A stretch of DNA of 64,000 nt from Bacillus luti (GCF_001884105.1 NZ_MACI01000094.1:62001-126000), one strand, 5' to 3'; shown: positions 18,566 through 27,545, counted from the stretch's first letter. Translations and numbers: made by a program. The notes: generated from the letters alone by a model not told the origin.

Positions 18566-19756
18566 TTATGTTGTCAATGGCTTTTTGAAAAAATTTAATT
18601 TATCAATTCGATTAATGGCTTCTCGTAATCTATCTTCTGTATGCAAGAGACCAACGCGGACATACCCTTCGCCGTGCTCGCCAAACCCAATACCAGGAGC
18701 AACTGCGACGTGTGCTTTTTCTAGTAAAATATCAGAAAATTGCTCAGATGTATAACCTTCTGGTACAGGAAGCCATGCAAAGAATGATCCGGTTGGAATA
18801 TCTACATTCCACCCAATTGAGTGACAAGCTGAAATAAGAGCGTTTCTCCGGGATTCGTAACTATTTACAAGATCTACTACACAAGACTGTGAACTTAATA
18901 GTGCTTCACGAGCAGCATCTTGAACTGCACCAAAAATACTAACATACATATGATCTTGTAATAAGTTAATTGTTTCGATAACACTTTCATTCCCTACTGC
19001 AAAAGCAATACGCCATCCAGCCATATTGAAAGTTTTTGATAAAGTATAAATTTCAATTCCTGTATCTTTGGCACCGTCTGCTTGTAAGAAACTAACCGGC
19101 TTTTGACCATCAAACCCAATAGCGCCGTAAGCAAAATCATGAACAACTAATATATTATGTTTATTAGCAAAATGAATGGTTTCATCAAAAAAATCTTTTG
19201 ATGCAGTAGCACCAGTAGGATTGTTTGGATAGTTTAAAAACATTAACTTTGCACGCTCAGCGATAGTATCATCAATTTTCGTGTAATCTGGTAAAAATTT
19301 ATTTTCTGCAATAAGCGGCATTGTTTTAAATTGTGCTTTTGCTAAAGCAACTCCTGATAAATAATCTGGATAGCCTGGATCTGGAACGAGAATAGTATCA
19401 CCAGGGTTTGTAAAACACATTGGTAATTCTACTAATCCAGCCTTTCCACCAAACAAAATAGCAACTTCAGTTTTTGGATTTACTACTACATCATATTCAC
19501 GTTGATAGAATGTTGCCACGGCTTCTTTTAAGCTCTCGTGTCCGCGAAATGGCGGATATTTATGATGAATGGTCTTTTCTGCAGCATCTTGTAAAGCTTT
19601 TACGATATGCTGCGGGGTTGGTTGATCTGGATTACCTTGACCTAGATTAATAACATCGTGACCAGCTGCAACGACCTTGTTAACTTTTGCAACAAGTGAA
19701 GCGAAAAATTGTGTAGGCAATGATGTTACTATCTCAGAAGGTTGAAATAATTTCAT
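18566..19756 (-). CDS. mtnE: Methionine-salvage aminotransferase MtnE
   Basis: 396 aa PLP fold-type I aminotransferase. INLGQGNPDQPTP, YPNNPTGA, the Asp/Tyr DFAYG, and SLSKTFNMAGWRIAF with the Schiff-base Lys are visible. In Bacillus it transaminates 2-keto-4-methylthiobutyrate to methionine with Gln or aromatic donors. ATG 19756 is preferred to GTG 19765 because AGAGGTGG lies at the right distance. Its stop is just upstream of the S-box of mtnW on the same strand; divergent from mtnU. Confidence 0.93.
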   Translation of the reverse strand: MKLFQPSEIVTSLPTQFFASLVAKVNKVVAAGHDVINLGQGNPDQPTPQHIVKALQDAAEKTIHHKYPPFRGHESLKEAVATFYQREYDVVVNPKTEVAILFGGKAGLVELPMCFTNPGDTILVPDPGYPDYLSGVALAKAQFKTMPLIAENKFLPDYTKIDDTIAERAKLMFLNYPNNPTGATASKDFFDETIHFANKHNILVVHDFAYGAIGFDGQKPVSFLQADGAKDTGIEIYTLSKTFNMAGWRIAFAVGNESVIETINLLQDHMYVSIFGAVQDAAREALLSSQSCVVDLVNSYESRRNALISACHSIGWNVDIPTGSFFAWLPVPEGYTSEQFSDILLEKAHVAVAPGIGFGEHGEGYVRVGLLHTEDRLREAINRIDKLNFFKKPLTT

Positions 19757-19854
19757 ACTTTCCACCTCTTTTGAAAGTTGTTACAATTCTAGTGACAAAT
19801 GATATAATCTTTCCAGTATTTTGTAAAGAAAAAAATGAGAATGGGGCTGACAAA

Positions 19855-20634
19855 ATGAAAGTCGCATGTATTCAAATGGATATTGTCTTTGGAGATGTAG
19901 AAAAAAATATTGAAAACGCTAAAAATAAAATAAGTGAAGCGATGAAGGAAAGACCAGATGTTATCGTCTTACCAGAACTATGGACGACAGGATATGATTT
20001 AACGAGACTTTCTGAAATTGCAGATAAGGACGGAGTAGAAACGAAAGAAACGTTGAAAGAATGGTCGAAACAATATGGGGTACATATTGTTGGTGGTTCC
20101 ATAGCGAAGCAAACAGAACAAGGTGTTACAAATACAATGTATGTTGTAAACAAAGAAGGAGATCTAGTCAATGAATATAGTAAAGTGCATTTATTTCAGC
20201 TGATGGATGAACATAAATATTTAGTCGCTGGAAATAGTACAGGCGAATTTAAGCTAGATGATGTAGAATGCGCCGGCACAATTTGTTATGATATTCGTTT
20301 TCCAGAGTGGATGCGCGTTCATACTGCTCAAGGGGCAGAAGTTTTATTTGTTGTAGCAGAATGGCCATTAGTACGTTTAGCACATTGGCGCTTGCTGCTG
20401 CAAGCAAGGGCAGTTGAAAACCAATGTTATGTTGTTGCGTGTAATCGGGCAGGAAAAGATCCGAATAATGAATTTGCAGGTCATTCTTTAATTGTGGATC
20501 CTTGGGGGGAAGTTGTGGTAGAGGCAAATCAAGAGGAATCCATTTTGTTTGGAGAGCTTACATTCGAGAAAATTCAAGAGGTTCGTAAAGGGATTCCAGT
20601 TTTTGCGGATCGTCGTCCAGAATTATATAAATAA
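19855..20634 (+). CDS. mtnU: Carbon-nitrogen hydrolase / omega-amidase MtnU
   Basis: 259 aa nitrilase-superfamily hydrolase. Catalytic triad Glu41 (LPELW), Lys110 (YSKVHLF), Cys144 (GTICYDIRFPE). In this neighbourhood it probably acts as omega-amidase, removing 2-ketoglutaramate made when MtnE uses glutamine, which drives the transamination. ATG 19855 fits the family N-terminus (MKVACIQMD); the upstream open frame is non-coding and overlaps mtnE. Confidence 0.9.
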   Translation: MKVACIQMDIVFGDVEKNIENAKNKISEAMKERPDVIVLPELWTTGYDLTRLSEIADKDGVETKETLKEWSKQYGVHIVGGSIAKQTEQGVTNTMYVVNKEGDLVNEYSKVHLFQLMDEHKYLVAGNSTGEFKLDDVECAGTICYDIRFPEWMRVHTAQGAEVLFVVAEWPLVRLAHWRLLLQARAVENQCYVVACNRAGKDPNNEFAGHSLIVDPWGEVVVEANQEESILFGELTFEKIQEVRKGIPVFADRRPELYK

Positions 20635-20638
20635 AATA

Positions 20639-20668
20639 TTGACAAGTGATTTTTATTCTTGGTATAGT
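20639..20668 (+). promoter_or_regulatory. Promoter of the mtnKA transcript
   Basis: TTGACA (20639-20644), 18-nt spacer, TATAGT (20663-20668), about 37 nt before the S-box P1 helix. Placement is right for the riboswitch leader. Confidence 0.75.
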
Positions 20669-20705
20669 CTTCAACATAAAGTTAAAAATTCAAAAAATTA
20701 TACAA

Positions 20706-20897
20706 CTCTTATCAAGAGCAGGTGGAGGGATTTGGCCCGATGAAGCCCAGCAACCGACCGTAATACCATTGTGAAATGGGGCGTATATTTACGACGCCAA
20801 AAGGCACGGTGCTAATTCCAGCAGAAAGTATACTTTCTGGTAGATAAGAGGGGAGAAGATAAACTTCAAACCTCTTTCTTTGTGGAAAGAGGTTTTT
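20706..20897 (+). promoter_or_regulatory. SAM-I riboswitch and terminator upstream of mtnKA
   Basis: P1 CTCTTATC (20706-20713) pairs with GATAAGAG (20843-20850). Between them are AGAGCAGGTGGAGGGATTTG, GCCCGATGAAGCCC, AGCAACC and CACGGTGCTAATTCCAGC, the conserved S-box blocks. The terminator AAACCTCTTTC (20868-20878) / GAAAGAGGTTT (20885-20895) plus Ts follows; CCTCTT can instead pair with AAGAGG after P1. mtnKA should be off at high SAM. Confidence 0.96.
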
Positions 20898-20941
20898 CTT
20901 ATGCTAGAAAAACCTCTGAATTAAAAAAGGGGGAGAAAACG

Positions 20942-22123
20942 ATGGGATATTATTCATTAACAGAAGTAACTGCTGTACAATATGCGAAAGAACATGGCTA
21001 TTTTGAAAAGAAAGCGAATGTAGTTTGTCATGAAATTGGAGATGGAAATTTAAATTACGTGTTCAAATTAGATGATGGAGTGAAGTCGATTATAATAAAA
21101 CAAGCGTTGCCATATGCGAAAGTAGTTGGTGAGAGCTGGCCATTGTCTATAAAAAGAGCAACGATTGAAAGTAAGGCACTGCAAATTTTTGCGAAGTATG
21201 TGCCTGAATATGTGCCGGTAGTGTATAGTCATGATGAAGAATTAGCGGTAACAGTCATAGAAGATTTATCACGGCTAACAATTACAAGAAAAGGATTAAT
21301 AGATGGAGAGGAGTATCCACTTTTATCCCAACATATTGGTCGTTTTCTAGCAAATGTTTTGTTTTATACTTCAGATTTCGGGTTAGAGTCAGAAGAAAAA
21401 AGGATACTAGAAGGTGCATTTGTAAATCCAGACCTTTGTAAAATTACAGAAGATTTAGTGTTTACAGATCCGTTTGGCCATTACGATACAAATGATTATG
21501 AGCCGGAGTTACAACTAACTGTTGATGAACTTTGGAGTGATAAAACTTTAAAACTAAAAGTAGCGCAATATAAATATAAATTTTTAACGAGAAAAGAAGC
21601 GCTTATTCATGGTGATTTACATACTGGTAGTATTTTTTCATCACCTTCTGAGACGAAAGTGATTGATCCAGAATTTGCAACATACGGTCCATTTGGATTT
21701 GACATTGGTCAATTTATTGCAAATTTATTAGTAAATGCTTTATCTAGAGAAGAAGAAAAGAGAAGTGTACTATTTTTCCATATAGAAAAGACATGGAGTT
21801 ATTTTGTAGAAACTTTTACGAAGTTATGGATTGGAGAAGGCGTAGAAGCATATACGAAAGAAAAACAGTGGTTACCGATTATTTTGCAAAATATCTTTAC
21901 TGATGCTGTCGGATTTGCAGGATGTGAGATTATCCGAAGAACAATTGGCTTAGCACATGTAGCTGATTTAGATGAAATAGCAAATAAAGAAACGAGAATT
22001 CAAGCTAAGAAACAAGCGCTATCCTTAGGTAAAGAACTAATAAAATATGAATCTAAGAGCGCTGATATTCAACTGTTCCGAACACTATTTCAGCAGACAG
22101 TTTCTGGAGGAGTAAAAGCATGA
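20942..22123 (+). CDS. mtnK: Methylthioribose kinase MtnK
   Basis: 393 aa. Phosphorylates 5-methylthioribose with ATP. Aminoglycoside-phosphotransferase/choline-kinase-like fold: [11 protein letters not shown] nucleotide loop, catalytic IHGDLHTGS with the Asp and [16 protein letters not shown] for Mg binding. ATG 20942 follows AAAGGGGGAG; the open frame upstream of it lies inside the riboswitch terminator. Overlaps mtnA by 4 bp. Confidence 0.95.
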   Translation: MGYYSLTEVTAVQYAKEHGYFEKKANVVCHEIGDGNLNYVFKLDDGVKSIIIKQALPYAKVVGESWPLSIKRATIESKALQIFAKYVPEYVPVVYSHDEELAVTVIEDLSRLTITRKGLIDGEEYPLLSQHIGRFLANVLFYTSDFGLESEEKRILEGAFVNPDLCKITEDLVFTDPFGHYDTNDYEPELQLTVDELWSDKTLKLKVAQYKYKFLTRKEALIHGDLHTGSIFSSPSETKVIDPEFATYGPFGFDIGQFIANLLVNALSREEEKRSVLFFHIEKTWSYFVETFTKLWIGEGVEAYTKEKQWLPIILQNIFTDAVGFAGCEIIRRTIGLAHVADLDEIANKETRIQAKKQALSLGKELIKYESKSADIQLFRTLFQQTVSGGVKA

Positions 22124-23181
22124 GTACAATTGTTACTATTCCGAGATCTGTCAGTTGGAAAGGTGATGCAATTGCAGTATTAAATCAAACAAAGTTGCCG
22201 CATAGCACAGAATACAAAACGTTAACGACGATTGAAGAGGTTTGGAAAAGTATTGTCATGCTAGAAGTACGCGGAGCACCTGCAATTGGAATTGTAGCTG
22301 CATTTGGCTTGGCGCTTGCATCAAAAAAATATAACACTACGCATTTGGAAGAATTTCAAAAGAAATTTAATAGAGATTGTAATTATTTAGGAACATCACG
22401 CCCGACGGCAGTGAATTTATTTTGGGCAATCGATCGCATGAGAGAATCTATTCGAGAGATTACTACAATAAAAGAAGCGCAAAAAATATTAGAAGAAGAA
22501 GCGCTTCTCATTCAGCAAGAAGATGAAGCGATATGCCGGAGCATTGGGGAATATGCGTTAACATGTTTTACAGACGGTGATAACATTTTAACAATTTGTA
22601 ACGCTGGAAGTATCGCAACTGCTAGATATGGTACTGCATTAGCACCGTTTTATATTGGGAAAGAAAAAGGTGTACGTTTACATGCGTATGCGTGTGAAAC
22701 GAGACCCGTTTTACAAGGTGGACGTTTAACGACTTGGGAGTTGAAGCAAGCGGAAATTGATGTAACGCTTATTACAGATAATACGGCAGCTCATGCAATC
22801 CGTACGAAAGAAATTAATGCGATTATCGTAGGAGCAGATCGAATTGTGGCAAATGGAGATACCGCAAATAAAATCGGAACAATGAATTTAGCTATATTAG
22901 CAAAGTATTTCGATATCCCATTTTATGTTGCAGCTCCGTTATCTACATTTGATATTAAGAAAGAAACTGGAACTGAAATTGTTATTGAAGAGAGAGATGA
23001 AACAGAAGTTACGAAAATCTTTGGGAAACAAGTAGCACCAATTGGAGTTGATGTTTATAATCCTGCATTTGATGTAACGCCGAATGAATTAATTACAGGT
23101 ATTATTACTGAGAAAGGTATTATACGTGGAGATTATAAGCGAGAAATTGCATCATTGTTTGAAAAACAAGCTAATATATAA
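22120..23181 (+). CDS. mtnA: Methylthioribose-1-phosphate isomerase MtnA
   Basis: 353 aa, eIF2B-alpha-like. Isomerises methylthioribose-1-P to methylthioribulose-1-P, the substrate of Mtn[33 protein letters not shown] (catalytic Cys) and [18 protein letters not shown] (catalytic Asp) are typical. GGAGG precedes the ATG inside mtnK. The terminator overlaps its stop codon. Confidence 0.96.
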   Translation: MSTIVTIPRSVSWKGDAIAVLNQTKLPHSTEYKTLTTIEEVWKSIVMLEVRGAPAIGIVAAFGLALASKKYNTTHLEEFQKKFNRDCNYLGTSRPTAVNLFWAIDRMRESIREITTIKEAQKILEEEALLIQQEDEAICRSIGEYALTCFTDGDNILTICNAGSIATARYGTALAPFYIGKEKGVRLHAYACETRPVLQGGRLTTWELKQAEIDVTLITDNTAAHAIRTKEINAIIVGADRIVANGDTANKIGTMNLAILAKYFDIPFYVAAPLSTFDIKKETGTEIVIEERDETEVTKIFGKQVAPIGVDVYNPAFDVTPNELITGIITEKGIIRGDYKREIASLFEKQANI

Positions 23182-23195
23182 TAGCTTGTTTTTTT
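23165..23195 (+). terminator. Terminator of mtnKA
   Basis: Stem AACAAGCTA (23165-23173) / TAGCTTGTT (23182-23190) then a T-run; spans the mtnA stop. Confidence 0.85.
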
Positions 23196-23248
23196 ATGCC
23201 TAAATTGACTAGTCTCTCTTATTTATATAATGAAAGGGGGAGAAAAAG

Positions 23249-23410
23249 ATGGAAGAGTGGATCAAGATGATAGGTAATGTAGGGTTTCCGATTGTTGTAA
23301 CATTATATTTACTCCATCGAATTGAAAGTAAATTAGATGGGATAACTGTTGCAATAGAGAAACTGCCGCAGCAATTACTAAAGTACGACGATCCTCGTGA
23401 TAAAAAATAA
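23249..23410 (+). CDS. YvrJ-family small protein
   Basis: 53 aa (MEEWIKMIGNVGFPIVVTLY...). The conserved GNVGFPIVVTLYLLHRIE, one membrane-spanning helix followed by an amphipathic helix (KLDGITVAIEKLPQQLLKY), matches the YvrJ family as I know it; function is unknown. GAAAGGGGGAG lies 6-8 nt before ATG 23249. It has its own terminator overlapping the stop. Confidence 0.8.
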   Translation: MEEWIKMIGNVGFPIVVTLYLLHRIESKLDGITVAIEKLPQQLLKYDDPRDKK

Positions 23411-23439
23411 AGTTTGCTCTTCGTGAGCAAACTTTATTT
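23405..23439. terminator. Bidirectional terminator YvrJ / 3-hydroxybutyrate dehydrogenase
   Basis: Perfect 15-bp stem 23405-23419 / 23425-23439 with loop TTCGT; T-run on plus, A-run on the left gives Ts on minus. It sits between two convergent genes. Confidence 0.88.
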
Positions 23440-23440
23440 T

Positions 23441-24217
23441 TTATTGAGCAGTATAACCACCATCGATAACGACAGCTTGGCCAGTTATACCTTTAGCTTT
23501 TTCGCTCGCTAAGAATATAGCATAATCAGCAATTTCTTGTACTTGTAATAAGCGTTTTTGTGGTACAAGTGGATAAATAACATCTTCTAAAACATTTTCA
23601 AGTGGTACATTTCGTGTAGTAGCTAAGTCTTGTAGTTGATTACGTACAAGAGGGGTATCGACATAACCAGGGCAAAGGGCATTTACAGTAATACCATCGG
23701 TAGCACCTTCTAAAGCTGCCACTTTTGTTAATCCAATTACACCATGTTTGGCGCTATTGTAGGCGGATTTTCCTGCAAATCCAACAAGGCCATTAATGGA
23801 AGCAACATTAATAATTCGGCCATACTTTTGCTTTTTCATAATCGGAAAGGCATGTTTAATGGCGATAAATGGAGCGATTTGCATGATTTTAATGAGTAGC
23901 TCGAATTTTTCGGTTGGAAACTCTTCAATCGGTGAAACATGTTGCATTCCTGCGTTGTTAATTAATATGTCTAATGAACCGAAATGAGTAACTGTTTGAG
24001 AAATTGCTGCTGCAATTTCTTCCTCAGATGTAACATCACATTTTAAACCAATTGCTTGAAATCCCTCTTTTTGTAATTTTTCAGCAGCTTCTTTCGCACG
24101 CTCTTCAAGTCGGTCACTAATAACAACTTTTGCGCCTTCTTTTGCAAAAGCATTCCCCATTTCATAACCAATACCACTCGCGGCACCTGTTAAAAAGACA
24201 ACTCGATTTGTAACCAT
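23441..24217 (-). CDS. 3-hydroxybutyrate dehydrogenase (SDR family)
   Basis: 258 aa classical SDR. TGAASGIG cofactor loop, NNAGMQHVSPIEEF, ASINGLVGFAGKSAYNSAKHG with Ser-Tyr-Lys, and C-terminal GYVDTPLVRNQ match D-3-hydroxybutyrate dehydrogenase, which interconverts 3-hydroxybutyrate and acetoacetate with NAD. Start ATG 24217 has GAAGGGATG upstream; the longer frame to 24391 reads through the operator region and is not coding. Divergent from the PadR operon. Confidence 0.88.
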   Translation of the reverse strand: MVTNRVVFLTGAASGIGYEMGNAFAKEGAKVVISDRLEERAKEAAEKLQKEGFQAIGLKCDVTSEEEIAAAISQTVTHFGSLDILINNAGMQHVSPIEEFPTEKFELLIKIMQIAPFIAIKHAFPIMKKQKYGRIINVASINGLVGFAGKSAYNSAKHGVIGLTKVAALEGATDGITVNALCPGYVDTPLVRNQLQDLATTRNVPLENVLEDVIYPLVPQKRLLQVQEIADYAIFLASEKAKGITGQAVVIDGGYTAQ

Positions 24218-24312
24218 GACGAAAAACATCCCTTCATAATAAAGTTTGCATATTGCTCTATTTAGAGAGGATATAATAAAATTCCTGCAAACATTTGGAA
24301 AAATATCGTTAG

Positions 24313-24396
24313 CTATCTTGTTTTGCAAAATAGTCTCTGCTATACTATGTTGTAAAGCAAGATACTTACGCTTATCTATCTTGTAAAACAAGATAG
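24313..24396 (+). promoter_or_regulatory. Three phased operator-like palindromes upstream of padR
   Basis: Perfect palindrome CTATCTTGT-AAA-ACAAGATAG at 24376-24396, directly before the padR RBS. Degenerate copies lie at 24345-24365 (CTATGTTGT-AAA-GCAAGATAC) and 24313-24333 (CTATCTTGT-TTT-GCAAAATAG). Spacing is 32 and 31 bp, about three helical turns. Likely autoregulatory PadR sites (inference). Confidence 0.7.
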
Positions 24397-24411
24397 CAGG
24401 AGGATTTTAAT

Positions 24412-24744
24412 ATGTCGACAAGTCAAATGCTGAAAGGAATTCTAGAAGGGTGCTTACTTGCTATTATTTCTGAAGGTGAAATATACGGTTATGAAATGAG
24501 TGAAAAGCTAGCGAAGTATGGCTTTACAATGGCGAGTGAGGGAAGTATTTATCCGTTATTGATACGTATGCAAAAGGAAGGATTAATAACAAGTGTGATG
24601 AAGGAATCTCCATCTGGCCCAAAGCGAAAATACTATACATTAACAGAAAAAGGCGAAGAAGCACTAAATGAATTTATGGATCGCTGGGAAGCGATGCAAA
24701 GTAGTGTAGAGCGTCTACTTGAGGGGAAGGGGAGAAGAAAATAA
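24412..24744 (+). CDS. PadR-family transcriptional regulator
   Basis: 110 aa. Winged-helix PadR protein: MLKGILEGCLLAIISEGEIYGYEMSEKL, SEGSIYPLLIRMQKEGLI and SGPKRKYYTLTEKGEEAL are the recognition helix and wing, followed by a short C-terminal dimer helix (subfamily 2 length). GGAGG before ATG 24412. The last base of its stop is the first base of the next ATG, so it is translationally coupled to the two membrane proteins, its probable functional partners. Operators as annotated at 24313-24396. Confidence 0.93.
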   Translation: MSTSQMLKGILEGCLLAIISEGEIYGYEMSEKLAKYGFTMASEGSIYPLLIRMQKEGLITSVMKESPSGPKRKYYTLTEKGEEALNEFMDRWEAMQSSVERLLEGKGRRK

Positions 24745-25511
24745 TGCTATCAAATGAAGCACGAAAGTTTTTATTAGATATGAGATTATTTTTGGCGGCA
24801 AAGAGCGTGAAAGAAAGTGATATTGAAAATTTTATAGAAGATGCAGAACTCCATTTAATTGAGGGGGAGAGTGATGGGAAAAGCGTAGAAGAAATTTTCG
24901 GAAGCTCACCGAAAGAATATGCAAATGAACTTGTAAAAGTAATGGAAAGAGATAGACAAGAAACGTGGAAGCAAATTGGCTTTACGGTAATGAATATCGT
25001 ATCGTTTTGGATCATTGCTTCTATCTTAATAGTGAATAACGGATTATTACAGATGTCGCTTATTCAGTGCGTTGGGTATAGTTTGTCATTGATTTTGGTT
25101 GTTATGGGTCCTAATTTTCTACTTCGCAAAATGACCTTCGTAACAAGTTTTACAAAAACATGGTTTTCTATGTGGTTTTTAGTTATGATCGCGCCAATGT
25201 TTTTAATGGGGGTTGTTACGATATTAGATGTGATCTATCCTACCAAAATGTTTACATTCACCGAGTTGCAAAGTTATATATTAGCTGGTGGGATTTTTGG
25301 CATCACAGTAGCTATAAATATGTATTTTGAAGGGTGGTTTAAAAACTTATATTTAATCATTCCACTTTTTATAATGTTCATATTTAAAGCATTTACATCG
25401 GAAGATCTTATGCCAATGCTATTTCAAATTATATGTTTATACGGAAGTTTATTTATTTTAATTTTTATTGAAATTATGATGAAGACGAATAGAAGAGAAA
25501 CGGTTAAATAA
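24744..25511 (+). CDS. PadR-associated membrane protein with N-terminal HAAS/DUF1700-like domain (copy 1)
   Basis: 255 aa. N-terminal soluble helical domain (residues 1-~75: LSNEARKFLLDMRLFLAA, IENFIEDAELHLIEGESDGKS, SPKEYANELVKVME) resembles the HAAS/DUF1700 domain often encoded next to PadR genes. Then five to six membrane helices (from ~80 to 245). Paralogue of the following gene, especially over the N-domain and the LQSYILAGGIFGITVA segment. Role unknown; may be a membrane sensor or PadR partner. Confidence 0.75.
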   Translation: MLSNEARKFLLDMRLFLAAKSVKESDIENFIEDAELHLIEGESDGKSVEEIFGSSPKEYANELVKVMERDRQETWKQIGFTVMNIVSFWIIASILIVNNGLLQMSLIQCVGYSLSLILVVMGPNFLLRKMTFVTSFTKTWFSMWFLVMIAPMFLMGVVTILDVIYPTKMFTFTELQSYILAGGIFGITVAINMYFEGWFKNLYLIIPLFIMFIFKAFTSEDLMPMLFQIICLYGSLFILIFIEIMMKTNRRETVK

Positions 25512-25524
25512 GGGAGGGGTTATA

Positions 25525-26286
25525 ATGAAGGTTTCTAAAGAAGGCGAAAAGTTTTTAATCGATACGAAAGTGTATTTAATAACAAAAGGGATTAAAGAAG
25601 AAGATGTGGATGCCTTTTTAGAAGATGCAGAACTTCATTTAATAGAAGGTGAGAAAGAAGGAAAGACGGTAAAGGATATATTTGGTGATTCACCAAAAGA
25701 GTATGCGGAAGAGTTGGCGAAAGAGATGGAGAAGGATAAAAGCGGGAGTATAAAGAGCATTTTAGGAATGATAATTGGGATAGGTGGATATTGGTTACTT
25801 ACAAATATCTTATTTGAAAGTCCTAATCATGAATTTGTATTAACGAATGTGCAGTTGATTGGATATCCAATTGTATTAATGGTTACTGTTGCAGGAATTA
25901 TATTTGCTTTTAAAATGTCATCATTTAAGAGCAAAATAAAAGAATTTAGCATTATTTATGTAGCAGCTTTGCTACCGATTTTATTACTAGTATTATTAAT
26001 GTTTATGAATAAATGGTACGGGACACCTGTATTACAATTAACTACTATGCAAAGTTATATATTAGCTGGAACTATCTTAATTGTGCTGTTAGTTGCTGAA
26101 GCATTTATACTTGGATGGATTGGAATATTAGCTGTTATCATACCGCTATTAATTATGTTTGTATTTAAGGAATTAGGGAAACAAAACCCATATTGGGGAA
26201 TGCTAGAGCCTTTACTTCTGTACGGAAGTTTATATGTATTAATGCGATGGTCTTTCAAAAATGAAGAACGAAAAAGTGTAAACTAG
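25525..26286 (+). CDS. PadR-associated membrane protein (copy 2, tandem paralogue)
   Basis: 253 aa, same plan as the upstream gene: helical N-domain (GEKFLIDTKVYLITKGI, VDAFLEDAELHLIEGEKEGKT, SPKEYAEELAKEME) followed by membrane helices. The strongest shared blocks are DAELHLIEGE, SPKEYA and MQSYILAG. Starts 13 nt after the first copy with AGGGAGGGG. A local duplication that has diverged, suggesting related but distinct partners. Confidence 0.75.
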   Translation: MKVSKEGEKFLIDTKVYLITKGIKEEDVDAFLEDAELHLIEGEKEGKTVKDIFGDSPKEYAEELAKEMEKDKSGSIKSILGMIIGIGGYWLLTNILFESPNHEFVLTNVQLIGYPIVLMVTVAGIIFAFKMSSFKSKIKEFSIIYVAALLPILLLVLLMFMNKWYGTPVLQLTTMQSYILAGTILIVLLVAEAFILGWIGILAVIIPLLIMFVFKELGKQNPYWGMLEPLLLYGSLYVLMRWSFKNEERKSVN

Positions 26287-26440
26287 GAGTTCCATAGAAA
26301 AAAGGCTGCCTTGAATATACAAAAATTATTTCCAAAGAAATACTATATTTTGATTTTTAGAAGGATTACATTTATGTTTAGTTGGTTATTTGTATTTCTA
26401 GCAGCCGGGAATGGGTTTATTGATTAAATAAGGTGTTTTA

Positions 26441-26469
26441 AACAGTAACATGACAGTTACTGTTTTTTT
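26441..26469. terminator. Terminator at the end of the PadR operon / HExxH gene
   Basis: Stem AACAGTAAC (26441-26449) / GTTACTGTT (26456-26464) followed by Ts; overlaps the end of the minus-strand gene at 26457. Confidence 0.8.
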
Positions 26470-27074
26470 CTTTGTAATAAAGAGCTTTGTAAAGAGAGTG
26501 CTTTTTGTTCGTTCGTTAATAGGGACTGAATATGGACATTTTCAGGGCGAGGTACGATCGGATACATAAGATTTGCTGGAGAAGGGTGGTGCTCCGAACC
26601 GGTTGGAGAATGAGGATCTGCGTGAGTAAGTTTTCCGTGAACACGTCTTGTAAATAAAATATGACCAATTTCGTGAGCGAGCGTATATATATTTTTCATA
26701 GGAGCAGCTGAATTTGTTAAAACGATATAACCAGTAAGTTGCTGTTGTTTTGCTAAAGAGTAAGCACAGGCAATTACTGCTGTTTCTTTGAAATAATCAC
26801 TGCCAATATAACAAATGTAAAGGTCGCATTCAGGAGCTTCATTTACACACGTTTGGAAAAAGGATGCTAATTTTTCCTGACTTTGAATAGAATTTTTATA
26901 ACTAATTTCACGGTCAGAAAAACGGAAAAGTTCATTTAAAATAATTACTTCTTTAATTTGAAAAGTAATCGGATGCCAAACTGATTCTGCAACTGCTAAA
27001 TCTTTTGCAATGCGGTCATCAGAAATATCGGCGCCTGGAGTAATGCAAATACATATATTGACGTATGGATCCAT
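26457..27074 (-). CDS. Putative HExxH metallopeptidase-like protein
   Basis: 205 aa, cytosolic (no signal peptide). TLAHEIGHILF gives HEIGH at residues 134-138; further His residues follow at 146, 151, 155 and 162-163, and NLMYP (Met170) could be a Met-turn. This looks metzincin- or ImmA-like, but the third-His spacing is not the standard HExxHxxGxxH, and the family is not recognised. N-terminal part is mixed alpha/beta (NICICITPGADIS, DLYICYIGSDYF). ATG 27074 with GAGG 8 nt upstream is preferred over GTG 27083. Substrate unknown. Confidence 0.6.
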   Translation of the reverse strand: MDPYVNICICITPGADISDDRIAKDLAVAESVWHPITFQIKEVIILNELFRFSDREISYKNSIQSQEKLASFFQTCVNEAPECDLYICYIGSDYFKETAVIACAYSLAKQQQLTGYIVLTNSAAPMKNIYTLAHEIGHILFTRRVHGKLTHADPHSPTGSEHHPSPANLMYPIVPRPENVHIQSLLTNEQKALSLQSSLLQRKKQ

Positions 27075-27251
27075 AAGGAACACCTCAACTGAAAAAATTC
27101 TTCCTATAATATATGTGTGAAAAAGGTGCTATGTATGGATAAATGCCTTCTTTATTACATGAATATATAGATGACAAGTCGAAAAAAATTCATAGTTCGA
27201 TAACATGGTGTGGTCGCCTTTTTGATATAGTAAAGGAAAGGGGGAGAATAT

Positions 27252-27545
27252 ATGTATACATTAAAAATCGTTTCAGACAGAGAAGCGCTATATCAATTTG
27301 CGAGTTATGTAAGAGTTGTACAAGGGATTGAAGATGTATATGTAGAGGTGGGAGAACCTTTATATGAACATCCGTTAATGAAGTTTTATGTACATATTAA
27401 GCTGAAGGAAACATATGAGCAGCATAAAGCGTTACAGGAAATAGCAAGATTAGTAGAATTGGGTCGTTTTACATACGTCCATTATCGTAATGATGAAATT
27501 GAGGAAGCTTTTGAAGCTGTAAAATATGAAAGTTTTAAGAAATAA
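27252..27545 (+). CDS. Conserved hypothetical protein, 97 aa
   Basis: Not recognised. Alternating strands and helices (MYTLKIVSDREALYQFASYV, DVYVEVGEPLYEH, MKFYVHIKLKE, ALQEIARLVELG, FTYVHYRNDEIEEAFEAV) suggest a small alpha/beta fold. AAAGGGGGAG before ATG 27252. Single gene with its own terminator. Confidence 0.7.
   Translation: MYTLKIVSDREALYQFASYVRVVQGIEDVYVEVGEPLYEHPLMKFYVHIKLKETYEQHKALQEIARLVELGRFTYVHYRNDEIEEAFEAVKYESFKK

Noticed and set aside
26374-26427. 17-aa peptide MFSWLFVFLAAGNGFID with an AGAAGGAT site
   Set aside because: Very short, no conservation evidence, could be chance; it would need ribosome profiling.
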